64,000 nt of DNA from Anabaena sphaerica FACHB-251. Its GTDB lineage: Bacteria; Cyanobacteriota; Cyanobacteriia; Cyanobacteriales; Nostocaceae. Below, piece by piece: positions 24,234 to 32,476 of this stretch. The first letter of the stretch is position 1. Each line of letters opens with the position of its first letter. The notes under the pieces were generated by a model. The model was not told the origin of the DNA, did not search any database, and was given only the letters and a program-made list of their open reading frames with translations. The position numbers and the translations under genes are program-made. The stretch is taken from NCBI RefSeq assembly GCF_014696825.1, contig NZ_JACJQU010000005.1:124001-188000 (forward strand), given 5' to 3'.

Positions 24234-25154
24234 ATGATCACCAGAAAAATTTTAACTGGGCTGAATTCAACAGTCTACGAACACCCTTTTGACCGGCAAG
24301 CTTTAGCTTCTTTACAAAAAATGCCGGGTATATCACCAATACTCAAAAAAATTAACGAATATGGTATTGATCGTCTACTGAGATTACAAAGTCTTGGTAG
24401 TGAAATCAGAGTGACAAATCGTAATTTTCCTAAATTATATCAAGCATTGCTAGAAACTTGCGAAACTCTTGACGTTTCTCCTCTGCCTGAATTGTATCTG
24501 TTTCGCGGTACTGGTTATATTCAAACTTATGTCGTGGGGGTAGAAAAACCCATAGTTGCTGTGAATTTAGAAGCAATGGAATGGCTGAATGAGGAAGAAT
24601 TGCTTTATATTTTTGGATATGAAGTAGCTCGAATTAAGAGCCAACACATGATATATCATCAAATGGCCATTGTGATGCCGACTGTAAAAAATCTATTGAG
24701 TAGTACCACCTTGGGAATTGGTGGTTTAGTTGCAGGTGGAATTGAATTAGGTTTGTATAATTGGGTGATGATGGCTAAATTAACTGCGGATCGTGCGGGT
24801 TTGTTAGCTTGTCAAGATATTAATATTGCTACAAGTTCACTGATGAAACTAGCTGGTTTACCTGAAGAATATTTAACTGATAATGTAATTGAAGATTTTG
24901 TGATTCAGTCCCGTGAGTTTGCATCCAATAACTTGGATAGTTTGGATAAGGTAACAAAAATATTAAGCTATTCAGAACCTAGACTATCTTGGATAGTCAT
25001 GCGAACTGGAGAATTATTAAAATGGTATGATTCAGGTGAATATAATAATTTGATTCAAGAAGATGGAAATTTGCATGAAAATTTAAATACCACAGAAGAT
25101 CCAGAAAATAATAATCTAGAAAAAGAGGGTTGGAATTTCATGTCTTCTTGGTAA
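24234..25154 (+). CDS. M48-like membrane protein lacking the zinc motif
   Basis: The protein has 306 residues from ATG 24234 (a TTG at 24216 is also in frame). The layout follows cyanobacterial M48 peptidases: an N-terminal region, a central LNEEELLYIFGYEVARIKSQ helix, a hydrophobic segment (about 148-182) and LTADRAGLLACQD, the usual third-ligand region (in active enzymes E/D-x-x-AD). The HExxH helix reads GYEVAR: both His are replaced (Tyr129, Arg133) while the neighbouring Glu remains. It is therefore probably an inactive family member. It follows the exporter with the same orientation and may act with it. The acidic C-terminus is rich in N and E. Confidence 0.75.
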   Translation: MITRKILTGLNSTVYEHPFDRQALASLQKMPGISPILKKINEYGIDRLLRLQSLGSEIRVTNRNFPKLYQALLETCETLDVSPLPELYLFRGTGYIQTYVVGVEKPIVAVNLEAMEWLNEEELLYIFGYEVARIKSQHMIYHQMAIVMPTVKNLLSSTTLGIGGLVAGGIELGLYNWVMMAKLTADRAGLLACQDINIATSSLMKLAGLPEEYLTDNVIEDFVIQSREFASNNLDSLDKVTKILSYSEPRLSWIVMRTGELLKWYDSGEYNNLIQEDGNLHENLNTTEDPENNNLEKEGWNFMSSW

Positions 25155-25378
25155 AAATGTGGCTCTATGTTACTTGTTATGCTAAATTACCAGTCGGTAA
25201 CAGGGAACAGGGGCAAGAGGCAATATTTGGCAATAATGTTAAAAATTCTGCCTCATATCTTATACAGATTAAAATTTTTGAGATTTTTTTGCCTAGATTT
25301 TGGATAATATGTACCAAAGAACCAAAAATGTAAGCATTCATCGGATAAATAAAGGTTGAATGCTTACCCATATAAATA

Positions 25379-25642
25379 TCAAAATGTGGGATTATGTTGA
25401 TAATTCCAACATTTATCATTACGCCAAACTCTACCTGTTGACTGGCATTTTTCTTGGTCTTTAATACCAGGAATTAAGGTAGGGTGAATAGTGTTTAAGC
25501 TGGATGTAACATAAGAAATCATGAAAGAACCTGTATAAAATCCACAAAATATTAAAGTTCCAAAAAAAAACGTAAAGCTGACACATTTGACAGCAAATAA
25601 AGCAGAAAGGTTGCCTTGTTTACCAGATGGGGGAAAGCGCAT
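25379..25642 (-). CDS. Small membrane protein with C-terminal Cys/Trp motif, family shared with 32477-33443 region
   Basis: The protein has 87 residues from ATG 25642, which has GAGGA six bases upstream (GTG at 25678 is a longer alternative). It has one long hydrophobic region (about residues 18-45) and a C-terminal tail EKCQSTGRVWRNDKCWNYQH followed by NPTF. The tail closely matches the end of the protein at 32949-33443 (ECEKLTRTWNNNKCWDNEH, SSTF), giving the pattern C-x8-W-x-N-x-K-C-W-x3-H-x2-TF. No known function; the two cysteines would probably be extracytoplasmic. Confidence 0.65.
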   Translation of the reverse strand: MRFPPSGKQGNLSALFAVKCVSFTFFFGTLIFCGFYTGSFMISYVTSSLNTIHPTLIPGIKDQEKCQSTGRVWRNDKCWNYQHNPTF

Positions 25643-25824
25643 ATATTTCCTCAGTGTGGTGTTGACGGTAGATAACACCTGGGGAATGTTTATACGCTGA
25701 TTAATTCGACTTGCAGAATTTATTTATGGCAGAAAATTTTAGATATTTCTGTTATCAGGTAACGCTGTCAGTTGTCAGTTTTCATCTGACCCCTGAATTA
25801 TGAATTATGAATTATGAATTGCTG

Positions 25825-26256
25825 CTATAAAGAAGAACTTAGGTTAAAAACTTCTAAAATTTGTTGGCAAATCTGTTTGAGTTTTTCGCCAACAGCAGGG
25901 GAAGGTAGGGACTCACCAACAAAACTCCATTGGTCTACGGTTGAAAGTCGCCATGCTTGGCCACGATGGTCAAATCCTGATACTTCAATACCAATAGCTC
26001 GCCGAGATTTATTGATAGGATCTTGATAAAAACGGATTTGAATCAAAATACTGCGACTGCGCCAAGATTTGCTGATTCCCGGAAAGTGAAAACCGATGTC
26101 TATGGAATCAGGATCTACTAGTTCCCTGGTTTCTGGGTCATTATGCCAAGGTTTAAGATCCGATTTGGCATCAGGAAACTCTAATTTGAACAGATTAACT
26201 ACTGTAGCAATTTTGCTGGCCAGTTCAAGGTTTGTTGCCTGTTCAGCTGCATTCAC
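25825..26256 (-). CDS. Conserved cyanobacterial hypothetical protein
   Basis: A 143-residue soluble protein with no signal peptide. Visible features are KIATVVNLFKLEFPDAKSDL, the DIGFHFPGIS and ILIQIRFYQD strands, and GIEVSGFDHRGQAWRLST near the middle. The mixed alpha/beta composition and the even codon use like its neighbours suggest a real, conserved gene, but I do not recognise the family. Confidence 0.65.
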   Translation of the reverse strand: MNAAEQATNLELASKIATVVNLFKLEFPDAKSDLKPWHNDPETRELVDPDSIDIGFHFPGISKSWRSRSILIQIRFYQDPINKSRRAIGIEVSGFDHRGQAWRLSTVDQWSFVGESLPSPAVGEKLKQICQQILEVFNLSSSL

Positions 26257-26670
26257 GTCAAAACTCTCCTAATATTGCATTTGCCTGTGGGGGATGTGAA
26301 AACAGAAAAACCGCCAGAAGGCTTATCTTATTAGTGTTTCAGCTTATCAAGAAGATTGGAAATTTAGCAACTGTGAATTAGGATTTCCTCACATTTACCT
26401 GAGTAATTATACTTAAAAAGTCTCCCAAAATAATAGAAATTCTGCCTTTTGGCTGGGTGGGCGAGAATTTTTGGTAAATTTTAGGACTTACGCACAAGCA
26501 ACGTCAAAACTAACCACAGAAGACATAGAGGAGTTTGAGAGAATTTTTACCTAAATCCTAAATTTCAAGAATTTTCTGCAAAAACTTTGACTGACAGGAA
26601 CGATAAATTACAGTAGCGATCTAAAATGGCACTGTAAATCGGTAAACAAACAGTAATTTAATTTCCCTTT
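26257..26670. other. Intergenic region upstream of psbQ
   Basis: No gene is seen in these 414 bases. A single GGACTTACGC end occurs at 26484-26493 without a matching partner, so it is probably a degraded element. A weak sigma-70-like promoter for psbQ may lie at TTGACT (26587-26592) with TACAGT 17 bases later; this is tentative. Confidence 0.4.
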
Positions 26671-27126
26671 ATGGTGCGTCAACGCTCTATTTTGTCACTG
26701 ATTCTCGTACTATTGACTACATTCCTGATCAGCTGTGGCAGTCCTAGTATCGCTACTGCACCTCCAACTTACACACCGACTCAACTGGTGAAAATTCAGG
26801 AATATGTTCCTGATATTCAGGTGGTGCGCGATCGCTCTCAAGAACTGAAAACCCTGATTCAAAGCGGTGAGTGGATTAAGGTTGGTAATTTTATTCATGG
26901 ACCGATGGCGGAAGCTAGGCTAAATATGACTTATGTCATTCCTAACCTACTACCCCAAGACCAATCCAAAGCCAGACAGATTACAAAGGATTTATTGACT
27001 CACCTGGTGAAAATTGACCAAGCTGCTGCTTCTGGCAACACTAGTCTAGCTTTAAGCAACTACAAAGAAGTTTTTGCAGATGTTGACAAGTTCCTACAAC
27101 TGATTCCAGAACAAAGTGAGAGTTGA
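26671..27126 (+). CDS. psbQ: Photosystem II extrinsic lipoprotein PsbQ
   Basis: This 151-residue protein is the cyanobacterial PsbQ, bound on the lumenal side of photosystem II near the oxygen-evolving centre, where it stabilises CP47/PSII dimers. The lipoprotein signal ends in LISC with Cys22 as lipidation site. The mature four-helix bundle shows LVKIQEYVPDIQVVRDRSQEL, WIKVGNFIHGPMAEAR and the C-terminal LSNYKEVFADVDKFLQLIP. The length is right. ATG 26671 is the only start compatible with the signal peptide. Confidence 0.93.
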   Translation: MVRQRSILSLILVLLTTFLISCGSPSIATAPPTYTPTQLVKIQEYVPDIQVVRDRSQELKTLIQSGEWIKVGNFIHGPMAEARLNMTYVIPNLLPQDQSKARQITKDLLTHLVKIDQAAASGNTSLALSNYKEVFADVDKFLQLIPEQSES

Positions 27127-27260
27127 TAGGTGACAGGTGACAGGGAGCAGGGAGCAGGGGCGCAGGGGAGAAGATTTCTCCTAGTACCCAGTCCCTAGTC
27201 CCCAGTACCCAGTACCCAGTACCCAGTACCCAGTACCCAGTCCCTAGTCCCCTCATTCTA
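27127..27260. repeat. Tandem repeats: GTGACAG, GGGAGCA and CCCAGTA heptamers
   Basis: Downstream of psbQ lie GGTGACA units, GGGAGCAGGGAGCAGGGG, and then about eight near-perfect heptamers ACCCAGT/CCCAGTA (27186-27250). These are classic heterocystous-cyanobacterial short tandem repeats. Confidence 0.9.
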
Positions 27261-27353
27261 CTCTGAGTCATGAGTCACAAAACGCTAGGGTAATGGGGTG
27301 ATAGGGTGAAGGGGAAACTCTTTACTCTTCACCCATCACTGTTTACAAAAGTT

Positions 27354-28490
27354 ATGAATATAGTAATTATCGGTTGTGGTGTAGTTGGGGCGGCGATCGC
27401 ATATCAACTCAGCCAAGTTAAAGGTTTAAATATCACTGTTTACGACAAAAACCAACCCGCACAAGGCTCAACAGCTGCTGCTCTCGGTGTTTTGATGGGC
27501 GTAATTAGCCATAAAACCAAGGGTAAAGCTTGGCAGATGCGCGAAGAAAGTATTAAACGCTATGAAACTTTAATTCCTGAACTGGAAAGCATCACAGGGC
27601 GCAAAATCCCTTGTAACCGTCAGGGTATTGTCATGCTGTTGTCGGAGGACTTAGAACACCCTTTAGAAAGTGGTGTGGAAGTGATGACAGAATGGGAACA
27701 ATTGCGGGAAGTTCGTAAATCTCAAGGTTGGCAGTTAGCTGTTTGGGACAAGGAGAAACTGCAAAAGTTCTGTCCACAAATTGATGATCCCACTGTTATT
27801 GGTGCTGTTTATTCTCCTCAAGACCGTCAACTTAACCCCACGGCTTTAACTTTAGCTTTGGTGGATGCGGCTCAACGCAATGGTGTAAAATTTAAGTTTG
27901 GTGTGGCTGTACGCAATCATCAAGCGCCATCTTCGGAAATAGTACAGATCATGCCGACTGTTACTGAACAACTTAAATCTATTGAAACTTCAGAGGGTAC
28001 AGTTAGCGCAGATTGGTTTATTGTTGCTGCTGGTTTGGGTTCAACATTACTGACTAGACAATTAAATCAAAAGGTAAATATTCGTCCAGTTTTAGGACAG
28101 GCTTTATATTTAAGTTTAGGACGGGTTTTAGGAAATCCTGAGTTTCAACCGGTGATTACTGGTAATGATGTTCATCTTGTGCCTATGGGTAGTGGTGACT
28201 ATTGGGTGGGGGCTACGGTAGAATTTCCCAATGATGCAGATGAGATTCTTGCAAAGAAAGAGTTGTTGGCATCTTTGCAAAAACAAGCGATCGCCTTTTG
28301 TCCAGATTTAGCTGAGGCGAAAATTCTCCGTACTTGGTCTGGTTTGCGTCCCCGTCCTGAAGGTAGACCAGCACCTGTGATTGATAAATTACCTGGTTTT
28401 AGTAATGTTGTTTTAGCCACTGGTCACTATCGTAATGGTGTTTTACTCGCACCTGCTACAGCTTTAGCAGTACGGGATATGATTAGTTAG
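27354..28490 (+). CDS. FAD-dependent oxidoreductase, glycine-oxidase/DadA family (ThiO-like)
   Basis: The protein has 378 residues from ATG 27354 (the upstream GTG-initiated extension is repeat). The N-terminal Rossmann loop GCGVVGAAIAYQL binds FAD, followed by the YDKNQPAQGSTAAALG segment. Later motifs typical of the DAO family are DRQLNPTALTLALVDAA, VAAGLGS, the substrate-region RTWSGLRPRPEGRP, and a C-terminal ATGHYRNGVLLAPATA. The last agrees with ThiO-type glycine oxidases that supply iminoglycine for thiamin thiazole synthesis. No thi genes are adjacent, so another amine substrate is possible. Confidence 0.85.
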   Translation: MNIVIIGCGVVGAAIAYQLSQVKGLNITVYDKNQPAQGSTAAALGVLMGVISHKTKGKAWQMREESIKRYETLIPELESITGRKIPCNRQGIVMLLSEDLEHPLESGVEVMTEWEQLREVRKSQGWQLAVWDKEKLQKFCPQIDDPTVIGAVYSPQDRQLNPTALTLALVDAAQRNGVKFKFGVAVRNHQAPSSEIVQIMPTVTEQLKSIETSEGTVSADWFIVAAGLGSTLLTRQLNQKVNIRPVLGQALYLSLGRVLGNPEFQPVITGNDVHLVPMGSGDYWVGATVEFPNDADEILAKKELLASLQKQAIAFCPDLAEAKILRTWSGLRPRPEGRPAPVIDKLPGFSNVVLATGHYRNGVLLAPATALAVRDMIS

Positions 28491-28702
28491 GTGACAGATT
28501 ACAGGTTACAGGTTACAGATAATATTTTGTTTAATCCTGTACATCCTGATTCTGACAACAAATATTTTGTGATAGTTCTTCCTTATCGAAATCTATTATA
28601 TCAGGTTTGGAGATGGAAGTCAACAGATTTATCTCTGCAAATGCGAGATTTTTTTGTGAAACTTCTCTTACCCATTTATAGGATGATAAAAGATCATTAT
28701 CC

Positions 28703-28737
28703 AGATCCCCGACTTCTTGGAGAAGTCGGGGATATAT
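28703..28737. repeat. Dispersed hairpin GATCCCCGACTTCT
   Basis: GATCCCCGACTTCTTGGAGAAGTCGGGGAT forms a near-perfect hairpin. The same arms occur at about 14964-15026 with a longer loop. The stretch between the oxidoreductase and the next gene (28491-28767) is otherwise GTTACAG-type repeat, and the long frame across it is not considered coding. Confidence 0.8.
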
Positions 28738-28767
28738 AAAGTTGCATTTTCAGGATAGGAAAATAGA

Positions 28768-29619
28768 GTGGCAATACAAGAACATAAAATAACAGTAAAT
28801 TCATTAGAATGGTTTTATCGGGAAGCTGAACCGATTGGACAAAGTGACTTATTACCAGTGGTATTACTACACGGCATAGTTTCCCAAAGTTATAGCTGGA
28901 GAAACATTATACCAGCTTTAGCAGCACAAGGAACAAGAGCGATCGCACCAGATTGGATTGGTTACGGCTTTTCTGGTAAACCCGAAAAACAAGATTTTGC
29001 CTACACTCCCGACGCATTTATCAAAGCTTTAGATGAATTTATTCAAACAATAGAACTAAAACGTTTTTCCTTAGTTGTGCAAGGTTTTTTAGGTTCAGTT
29101 GGCTTACAATATGCCTTACGTCATCCTGAAAAAATCGCCAATATAGCAATTTTAAATACTCCCATTTCCACATCTGCTAAACTACCTTGGAAAATTCAAC
29201 AAATGGGTTTACCATTAGCAGGTGAAGTCATGACACAAGACCCATTATTAGTGGATAGAACCTTAGAAGGTGGATGTCGTTACCGCATCGAAGATAAAGA
29301 TTTAGATATTTATCGCAAACCGTACTTAAAAAGTTCTGCATCTGGTAGGGGTCTGCTGTCAACAATTAGAAATTTGCAACTAGACAAAGCCATGACAGAA
29401 ATAGAAACTGGTTTTAAAGCATGGCAGAAACCGATTTTATTACAATGGGGAATTATAGACCCTTGGTTATCTGTAGATATTGCCGAAAGTTTTATGAAAT
29501 CTGTACCTGATGTGGAAATAATCAAACTCAATAATGTGGGACATTATCCCCAAGAACATTATCATGAGGTAATTTTACAAGACCTGTTACCCTTTGTGCG
29601 TCGTTCTCAGTCGAATTAG
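28768..29619 (+). CDS. Alpha/beta hydrolase-fold protein lacking the usual nucleophile
   Basis: A 283-residue protein of the haloalkane-dehalogenase/epoxide-hydrolase-like group, starting with GTG 28768. Motifs: oxyanion VVLLHGIVSQSYSW, IAPDWIGYGFSGKP, an elbow that reads VVQGFLGSVG, an acid-position WGIIDPWLS and a C-terminal GHYPQEH. Where dehalogenases have Asp (VQDWGG) and esterases Ser, this has Gly106, so a classical covalent mechanism is not possible. It may be a binding protein, a non-nucleophilic enzyme or a perhydrolase-like outlier. The fold assignment is firm, the activity unknown. Confidence 0.85.
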   Translation: MAIQEHKITVNSLEWFYREAEPIGQSDLLPVVLLHGIVSQSYSWRNIIPALAAQGTRAIAPDWIGYGFSGKPEKQDFAYTPDAFIKALDEFIQTIELKRFSLVVQGFLGSVGLQYALRHPEKIANIAILNTPISTSAKLPWKIQQMGLPLAGEVMTQDPLLVDRTLEGGCRYRIEDKDLDIYRKPYLKSSASGRGLLSTIRNLQLDKAMTEIETGFKAWQKPILLQWGIIDPWLSVDIAESFMKSVPDVEIIKLNNVGHYPQEHYHEVILQDLLPFVRRSQSN

Positions 29620-29642
29620 TGCATAGCACAAGTAACATCGTT

Positions 29643-29751
29643 CCTCGTTCCCATAATCTGTATGGGAATGAGTTTAAGAAGGCTCTGGCTTCTATTAAAT
29701 CAGAGGCAGAGCCTCTATAGTAGCATTCCCAGTCAGAGACTGGGAACGAGA
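29643..29751 (-). repeat. Palindromic dispersed element, 109 bp (copy 2, inverted)
   Basis: In reverse complement this matches the element at 4382-4490 across its whole length: TCTCGTTCCCAGTCTCTGAC, GAGGCTCTGCCTCTG, then CATTCCCATACAG and GGGAACGAG. The identical 109-base length in both orientations supports a defined mobile unit. Confidence 0.88.
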
Positions 29752-29820
29752 AATAATGAGCATTGGCAATTATATTGTAAATCTACTAATATATATTCAG
29801 AACATAGTCATAGTCTGGTT

Positions 29821-30312
29821 ATGATGAATTTGTCAAAATTTATTGCTTTTACTTTAACAGGTTTTACCTTGTGTTCCGCCACTATATCCATAGTTTCAAA
29901 GCCTACAATAGCTGGTGAACCAATTAGGGATAGAAATTGCAAATTTCATGATCCAACAAAAGAGACTTATCAGAAAATAACACCTCAAAACAGAGGAAAT
30001 TCTTGGTTAACCAAGATGTTTCAAGTTAATAATCAAAGATACTATTTACGAATGCTCAGATTTCCTGATTCCACAGGGGTTTTCTGTCTGGGAATTCCTA
30101 ATAAGCAGTTACCAAAAAGGTTGATAAATGCTGAACTGATTCAAAATAAGCTGATTGAAAAATTTGAACAAGATGCTTCTCAACCAACTAATTATATAGT
30201 GACGGTGAAAGGAAGTAAAAATGAAAACATTTTAAGAACTACTTATAGATTAAACCTGAGTAACCCCCAACAGCCAAAATTAACCAAGATTTTGGTAGTG
30301 TACAAACGTTAA
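29821..30312 (+). CDS. Exported hypothetical protein
   Basis: The protein has 163 residues from ATG 29821. The frame is open further upstream to 29662, but that part is the palindromic repeat. An N-terminal signal sequence (hydrophobic core about residues 8-24) ends near PTIAG. The mature part contains two cysteines (RNCKF, VFCLG), basic residues and beta-strand patterns (RYYLRMLRF, NYIVTVKGSK). No family is recognised. It is likely periplasmic or secreted. Confidence 0.65.
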   Translation: MMNLSKFIAFTLTGFTLCSATISIVSKPTIAGEPIRDRNCKFHDPTKETYQKITPQNRGNSWLTKMFQVNNQRYYLRMLRFPDSTGVFCLGIPNKQLPKRLINAELIQNKLIEKFEQDASQPTNYIVTVKGSKNENILRTTYRLNLSNPQQPKLTKILVVYKR

Positions 30313-30433
30313 ATTATTGTTACGATAATTCACAGTTTTTAACCTGATTTGTATCCTTGTCAACAATTACCGTAACCTGAATAATGAGAGTAAATGCAAT
30401 CATCTGTAAATTGATTAAGGTAGGTTAGGATTC

Positions 30434-31027
30434 ATGGCTTATTCCTGGTTTAAAGCATTTCACATTATTGGCTTTGTGGTTTGGTTTGCAGGGTTATTCT
30501 ACCTTGTGCGTCTGTTTATCTACCACGTGGAAGCGAACCAAGAACCAGAACCCGCAAAAACGATACTGAAAAACCAGTATCAAATTATGGAAAAGCGTCT
30601 CTACCATATTATCACCATCCCAGGAATGATAGTAACGGTAGCGATGGCTATTGGTATTCTTTCCACTAACCCAGATTTATTAAAAGAAACCTGGTTACAT
30701 TTTAAATTAGGGTTTGTGGGTATTTTGCTAATCTATCATCATTATTGTGGTAGGTTGATGAAAAAGTTAGCCGCAGATGAATGTAAGTGGAGTGGACAAC
30801 AATTACGAGCTTTAAATGAAGCACCGACTTTGTTATTAGTCGTGATTGTGATGTTGGCTATTTTCAAGAATAATCTACCTACAGATATCACTGCTTGGCT
30901 GATTTTTGGTTTAGTGATTTTCATGGCTGTGAGTATTCAGATGTATGCGAAAATCCGCAGACGCAATAAAGAGAAGATGTTGGCAGAAATGAATCAAGTT
31001 AATCAAGTTCCCCAAGCACAAAGTTAG
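30434..31027 (+). CDS. hemJ: Protoporphyrinogen IX oxidase HemJ
   Basis: A 197-residue membrane enzyme that oxidises protoporphyrinogen IX to protoporphyrin IX in heme and chlorophyll synthesis and replaces HemG/HemY in most cyanobacteria. About four to five helices. The conserved N-terminal WFKAFHIIGFVVWFAGLFY carries the essential His10, followed by EKRLYHIITIPGM, and HFKLGFVG and YHHYCGRLMKK segments also match the family. Length and start (ATG 30434 with TAGG upstream) are normal. Confidence 0.94.
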   Translation: MAYSWFKAFHIIGFVVWFAGLFYLVRLFIYHVEANQEPEPAKTILKNQYQIMEKRLYHIITIPGMIVTVAMAIGILSTNPDLLKETWLHFKLGFVGILLIYHHYCGRLMKKLAADECKWSGQQLRALNEAPTLLLVVIVMLAIFKNNLPTDITAWLIFGLVIFMAVSIQMYAKIRRRNKEKMLAEMNQVNQVPQAQS

Positions 31028-31080
31028 GTTTTAAGGTGGGCTTTGCCCACCCTAGAAGAATTGAGGAGTTAAAAATTAAG

Positions 31081-31941
31081 ATGACAAAGCAGTTATTTAA
31101 TAATCGTGTAGCTGTTCTGGCCACAATGCACCATAAAGAAAAAGTAATTGCCCCATTATTACAGCAAGGATTGGGAATACAAGTTATAGTTCCTCAAAAC
31201 TTTAACACCGATACTTTTGGCACATTTACCAGAGAAATAAAACGCCCAGATACGCAAATTGCTACTGCTAAATTAAAAGCTGAGAAAGCACTTGAGATCA
31301 CAGGAGAAACTATAGCTATTGCCAGTGAAGGTAGTTTTGCACCTCATCCCAGTTTTCCTTATATTTATGCTAACAGAGAAATTATTGTTTTTTTAGATCA
31401 AGAAAATGAATTAGAAATTATTGGTGAGGTATTTTCAACAGAAACAAACTTTAATCATCAAGTTGTCAATAATCTGCAAGCAGTAGAAGCATTTGCCCTC
31501 AAAGTTGGCTTTCCTGAACATGGCTTAGTGATTTGGTTTGAGAACTCAAATAATAATAATCCGGAAGTTATTAAAGGTATAACTACAAAAGAAAAATTAC
31601 AAGAATCTGTGAATTTCGCCTTAAATAATGCACAAGATGGTAATTTGCATATAGAAACAGATATGCGGGCGCTTTATAATCCTAAGCGGATGAAGAATAT
31701 TGAAAAAGCTACCCAAGATTTACTAAATAAAATTAATAGCTGTTGTCCTCAATGTTCTACACCAGGGTTTAGTATATCTGAAAAACTAACAGGTTTACCC
31801 TGTGAAATTTGCCATCAACCTACTCTCTTGATTATGGCAGTAAATTATCAATGTCGAAAATGTAATTTCCAAGAAAAAATTTTATATCCTGATGGTAAAC
31901 GATTTGCTGAACCTGGACTATGTAACTATTGTAATCCTTAA
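31081..31941 (+). CDS. DUF6671-type protein with C-terminal zinc ribbon
   Basis: The protein has 286 residues from ATG 31081. The frame can start at GTG 31036, but that segment is a GGTGGGCTTTGCCCACC hairpin. The N-terminal domain (about 1-215) shows VAVLATMHHKEKVIAPLL, FGTFTREIKRP and AIASEGSFAPHP. The C-terminus has three CxxC pairs and a CxxxxC (CCPQC, CEICH, CRKC, CNYC) forming zinc ribbons. Domain of unknown function, common in cyanobacteria; a nucleotide- or tRNA-related role is only a guess. Confidence 0.75.
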   Translation: MTKQLFNNRVAVLATMHHKEKVIAPLLQQGLGIQVIVPQNFNTDTFGTFTREIKRPDTQIATAKLKAEKALEITGETIAIASEGSFAPHPSFPYIYANREIIVFLDQENELEIIGEVFSTETNFNHQVVNNLQAVEAFALKVGFPEHGLVIWFENSNNNNPEVIKGITTKEKLQESVNFALNNAQDGNLHIETDMRALYNPKRMKNIEKATQDLLNKINSCCPQCSTPGFSISEKLTGLPCEICHQPTLLIMAVNYQCRKCNFQEKILYPDGKRFAEPGLCNYCNP

Positions 31942-31984
31942 ATCAAAAGTTTAAATTCACAACTGATAACTGATAACTGATTTA

Positions 31985-32105
31985 ATAAAGCCCCCTCTTG
32001 AACGGTTAATAACAAGAGGAGGTTTGGAGCTAAAGTCCGGTAGGGTAATCGGGCTAATTAATATTTAATAATTATTAGCTATTTATCAAGTCCTCCCTAA
32101 GATAG
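31985..32105 (-). ncRNA. Candidate small RNA, tandem copy 2
   Basis: On the minus strand the segment runs from a GATCTATCTTAGGGAGGA box through an AT-rich part (ATTATTAAATATTAATTAG), CCCGATTACC and ACTTTAGCTCC. It ends in hairpin CCTCTTGTTATTAACCG pairing with CAAGAGG and then GGGGCTTTATT. The adjacent segment at 32145-32275 has the same order of blocks. The weak T-run makes this copy the less certain terminator. Confidence 0.45.
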
Positions 32106-32144
32106 ATCAATTTTTCTTGAAAACTATCTGTTGGTATAATTTGC

Positions 32145-32275
32145 AAAAAAAAGCCCCCGCTGTCAGATATCAACGAGGGAATATTGTATTAAAGTTCGTC
32201 AGGTGATCGGAATATTTAATTATTTAGTATTTATTGTCTGTATCTTTATTCCTCCATTGGATAGAGAAATATTGA
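32145..32275 (-). ncRNA. Candidate small RNA, tandem copy 1 with rho-independent terminator
   Basis: On the minus strand it begins around CTCTATCCAATGGAGGAATA, continues with ATAATTAAATATTCCGATCACC and GAACTTTAATAC, and ends in hairpin CCCTCGTTGATATCTGACAGCGGGGG followed by CTTTTTTT (32144-32179). Shared blocks with the neighbouring copy include CTATC, GGAGGA, AATTATTAAATATT or similar, CCGAT-ACC and ACTTTA. This looks like a duplicated non-coding RNA gene, comparable in style to tandem nitrogen-stress or other cyanobacterial sRNAs, but no known family is recognised. Confidence 0.5.
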
Positions 32276-32476
32276 ACAATAGGTTAAAAATCGTATATTA
32301 AAATACTATTGGTTAATTTTGCAGAAATATAAACACAGCAGAATGCAAGAGTCAGTAAGGGTTTAGGAGTGCTAAACCATTACAGGAGTCAGGAGTACAA
32401 CCCGCTGGATAAGTCTCTCAACTTTGAGAAACGTCATACCCGGACTTCCGACTTCTTAAAAGAAATCGGCTGTATC

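Larger units (their letters stand above)
31942..32476. other. Non-coding interval holding two homologous structured elements
   Basis: No protein gene is seen in these 535 bases. Two related segments (31985-32105 and 32145-32275) lie head to tail and each would end, on the minus strand, in a strong hairpin plus U-run. After them come repeats with GGAGTCAGGAGTACAA and a CCGACTTCTTAAAAGAAATCGG hairpin near 32440. Confidence 0.6.

Noticed and set aside
26484-26560. Another complete GGACTTACGC element upstream of psbQ
   Set aside because: Only the left 10-base end is found; no matching right end within 300 bases.
27186-27250. Regular spacing of CCCAGTA units as a possible CRISPR-like array
   Set aside because: Units are contiguous 7-mers without spacers; this is a short tandem repeat.
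28491-28739. 82-residue open frame after the oxidoreductase
   Set aside because: It is built from GTTACAG repeats and a dispersed hairpin; no protein-like conservation pattern or ribosome site.
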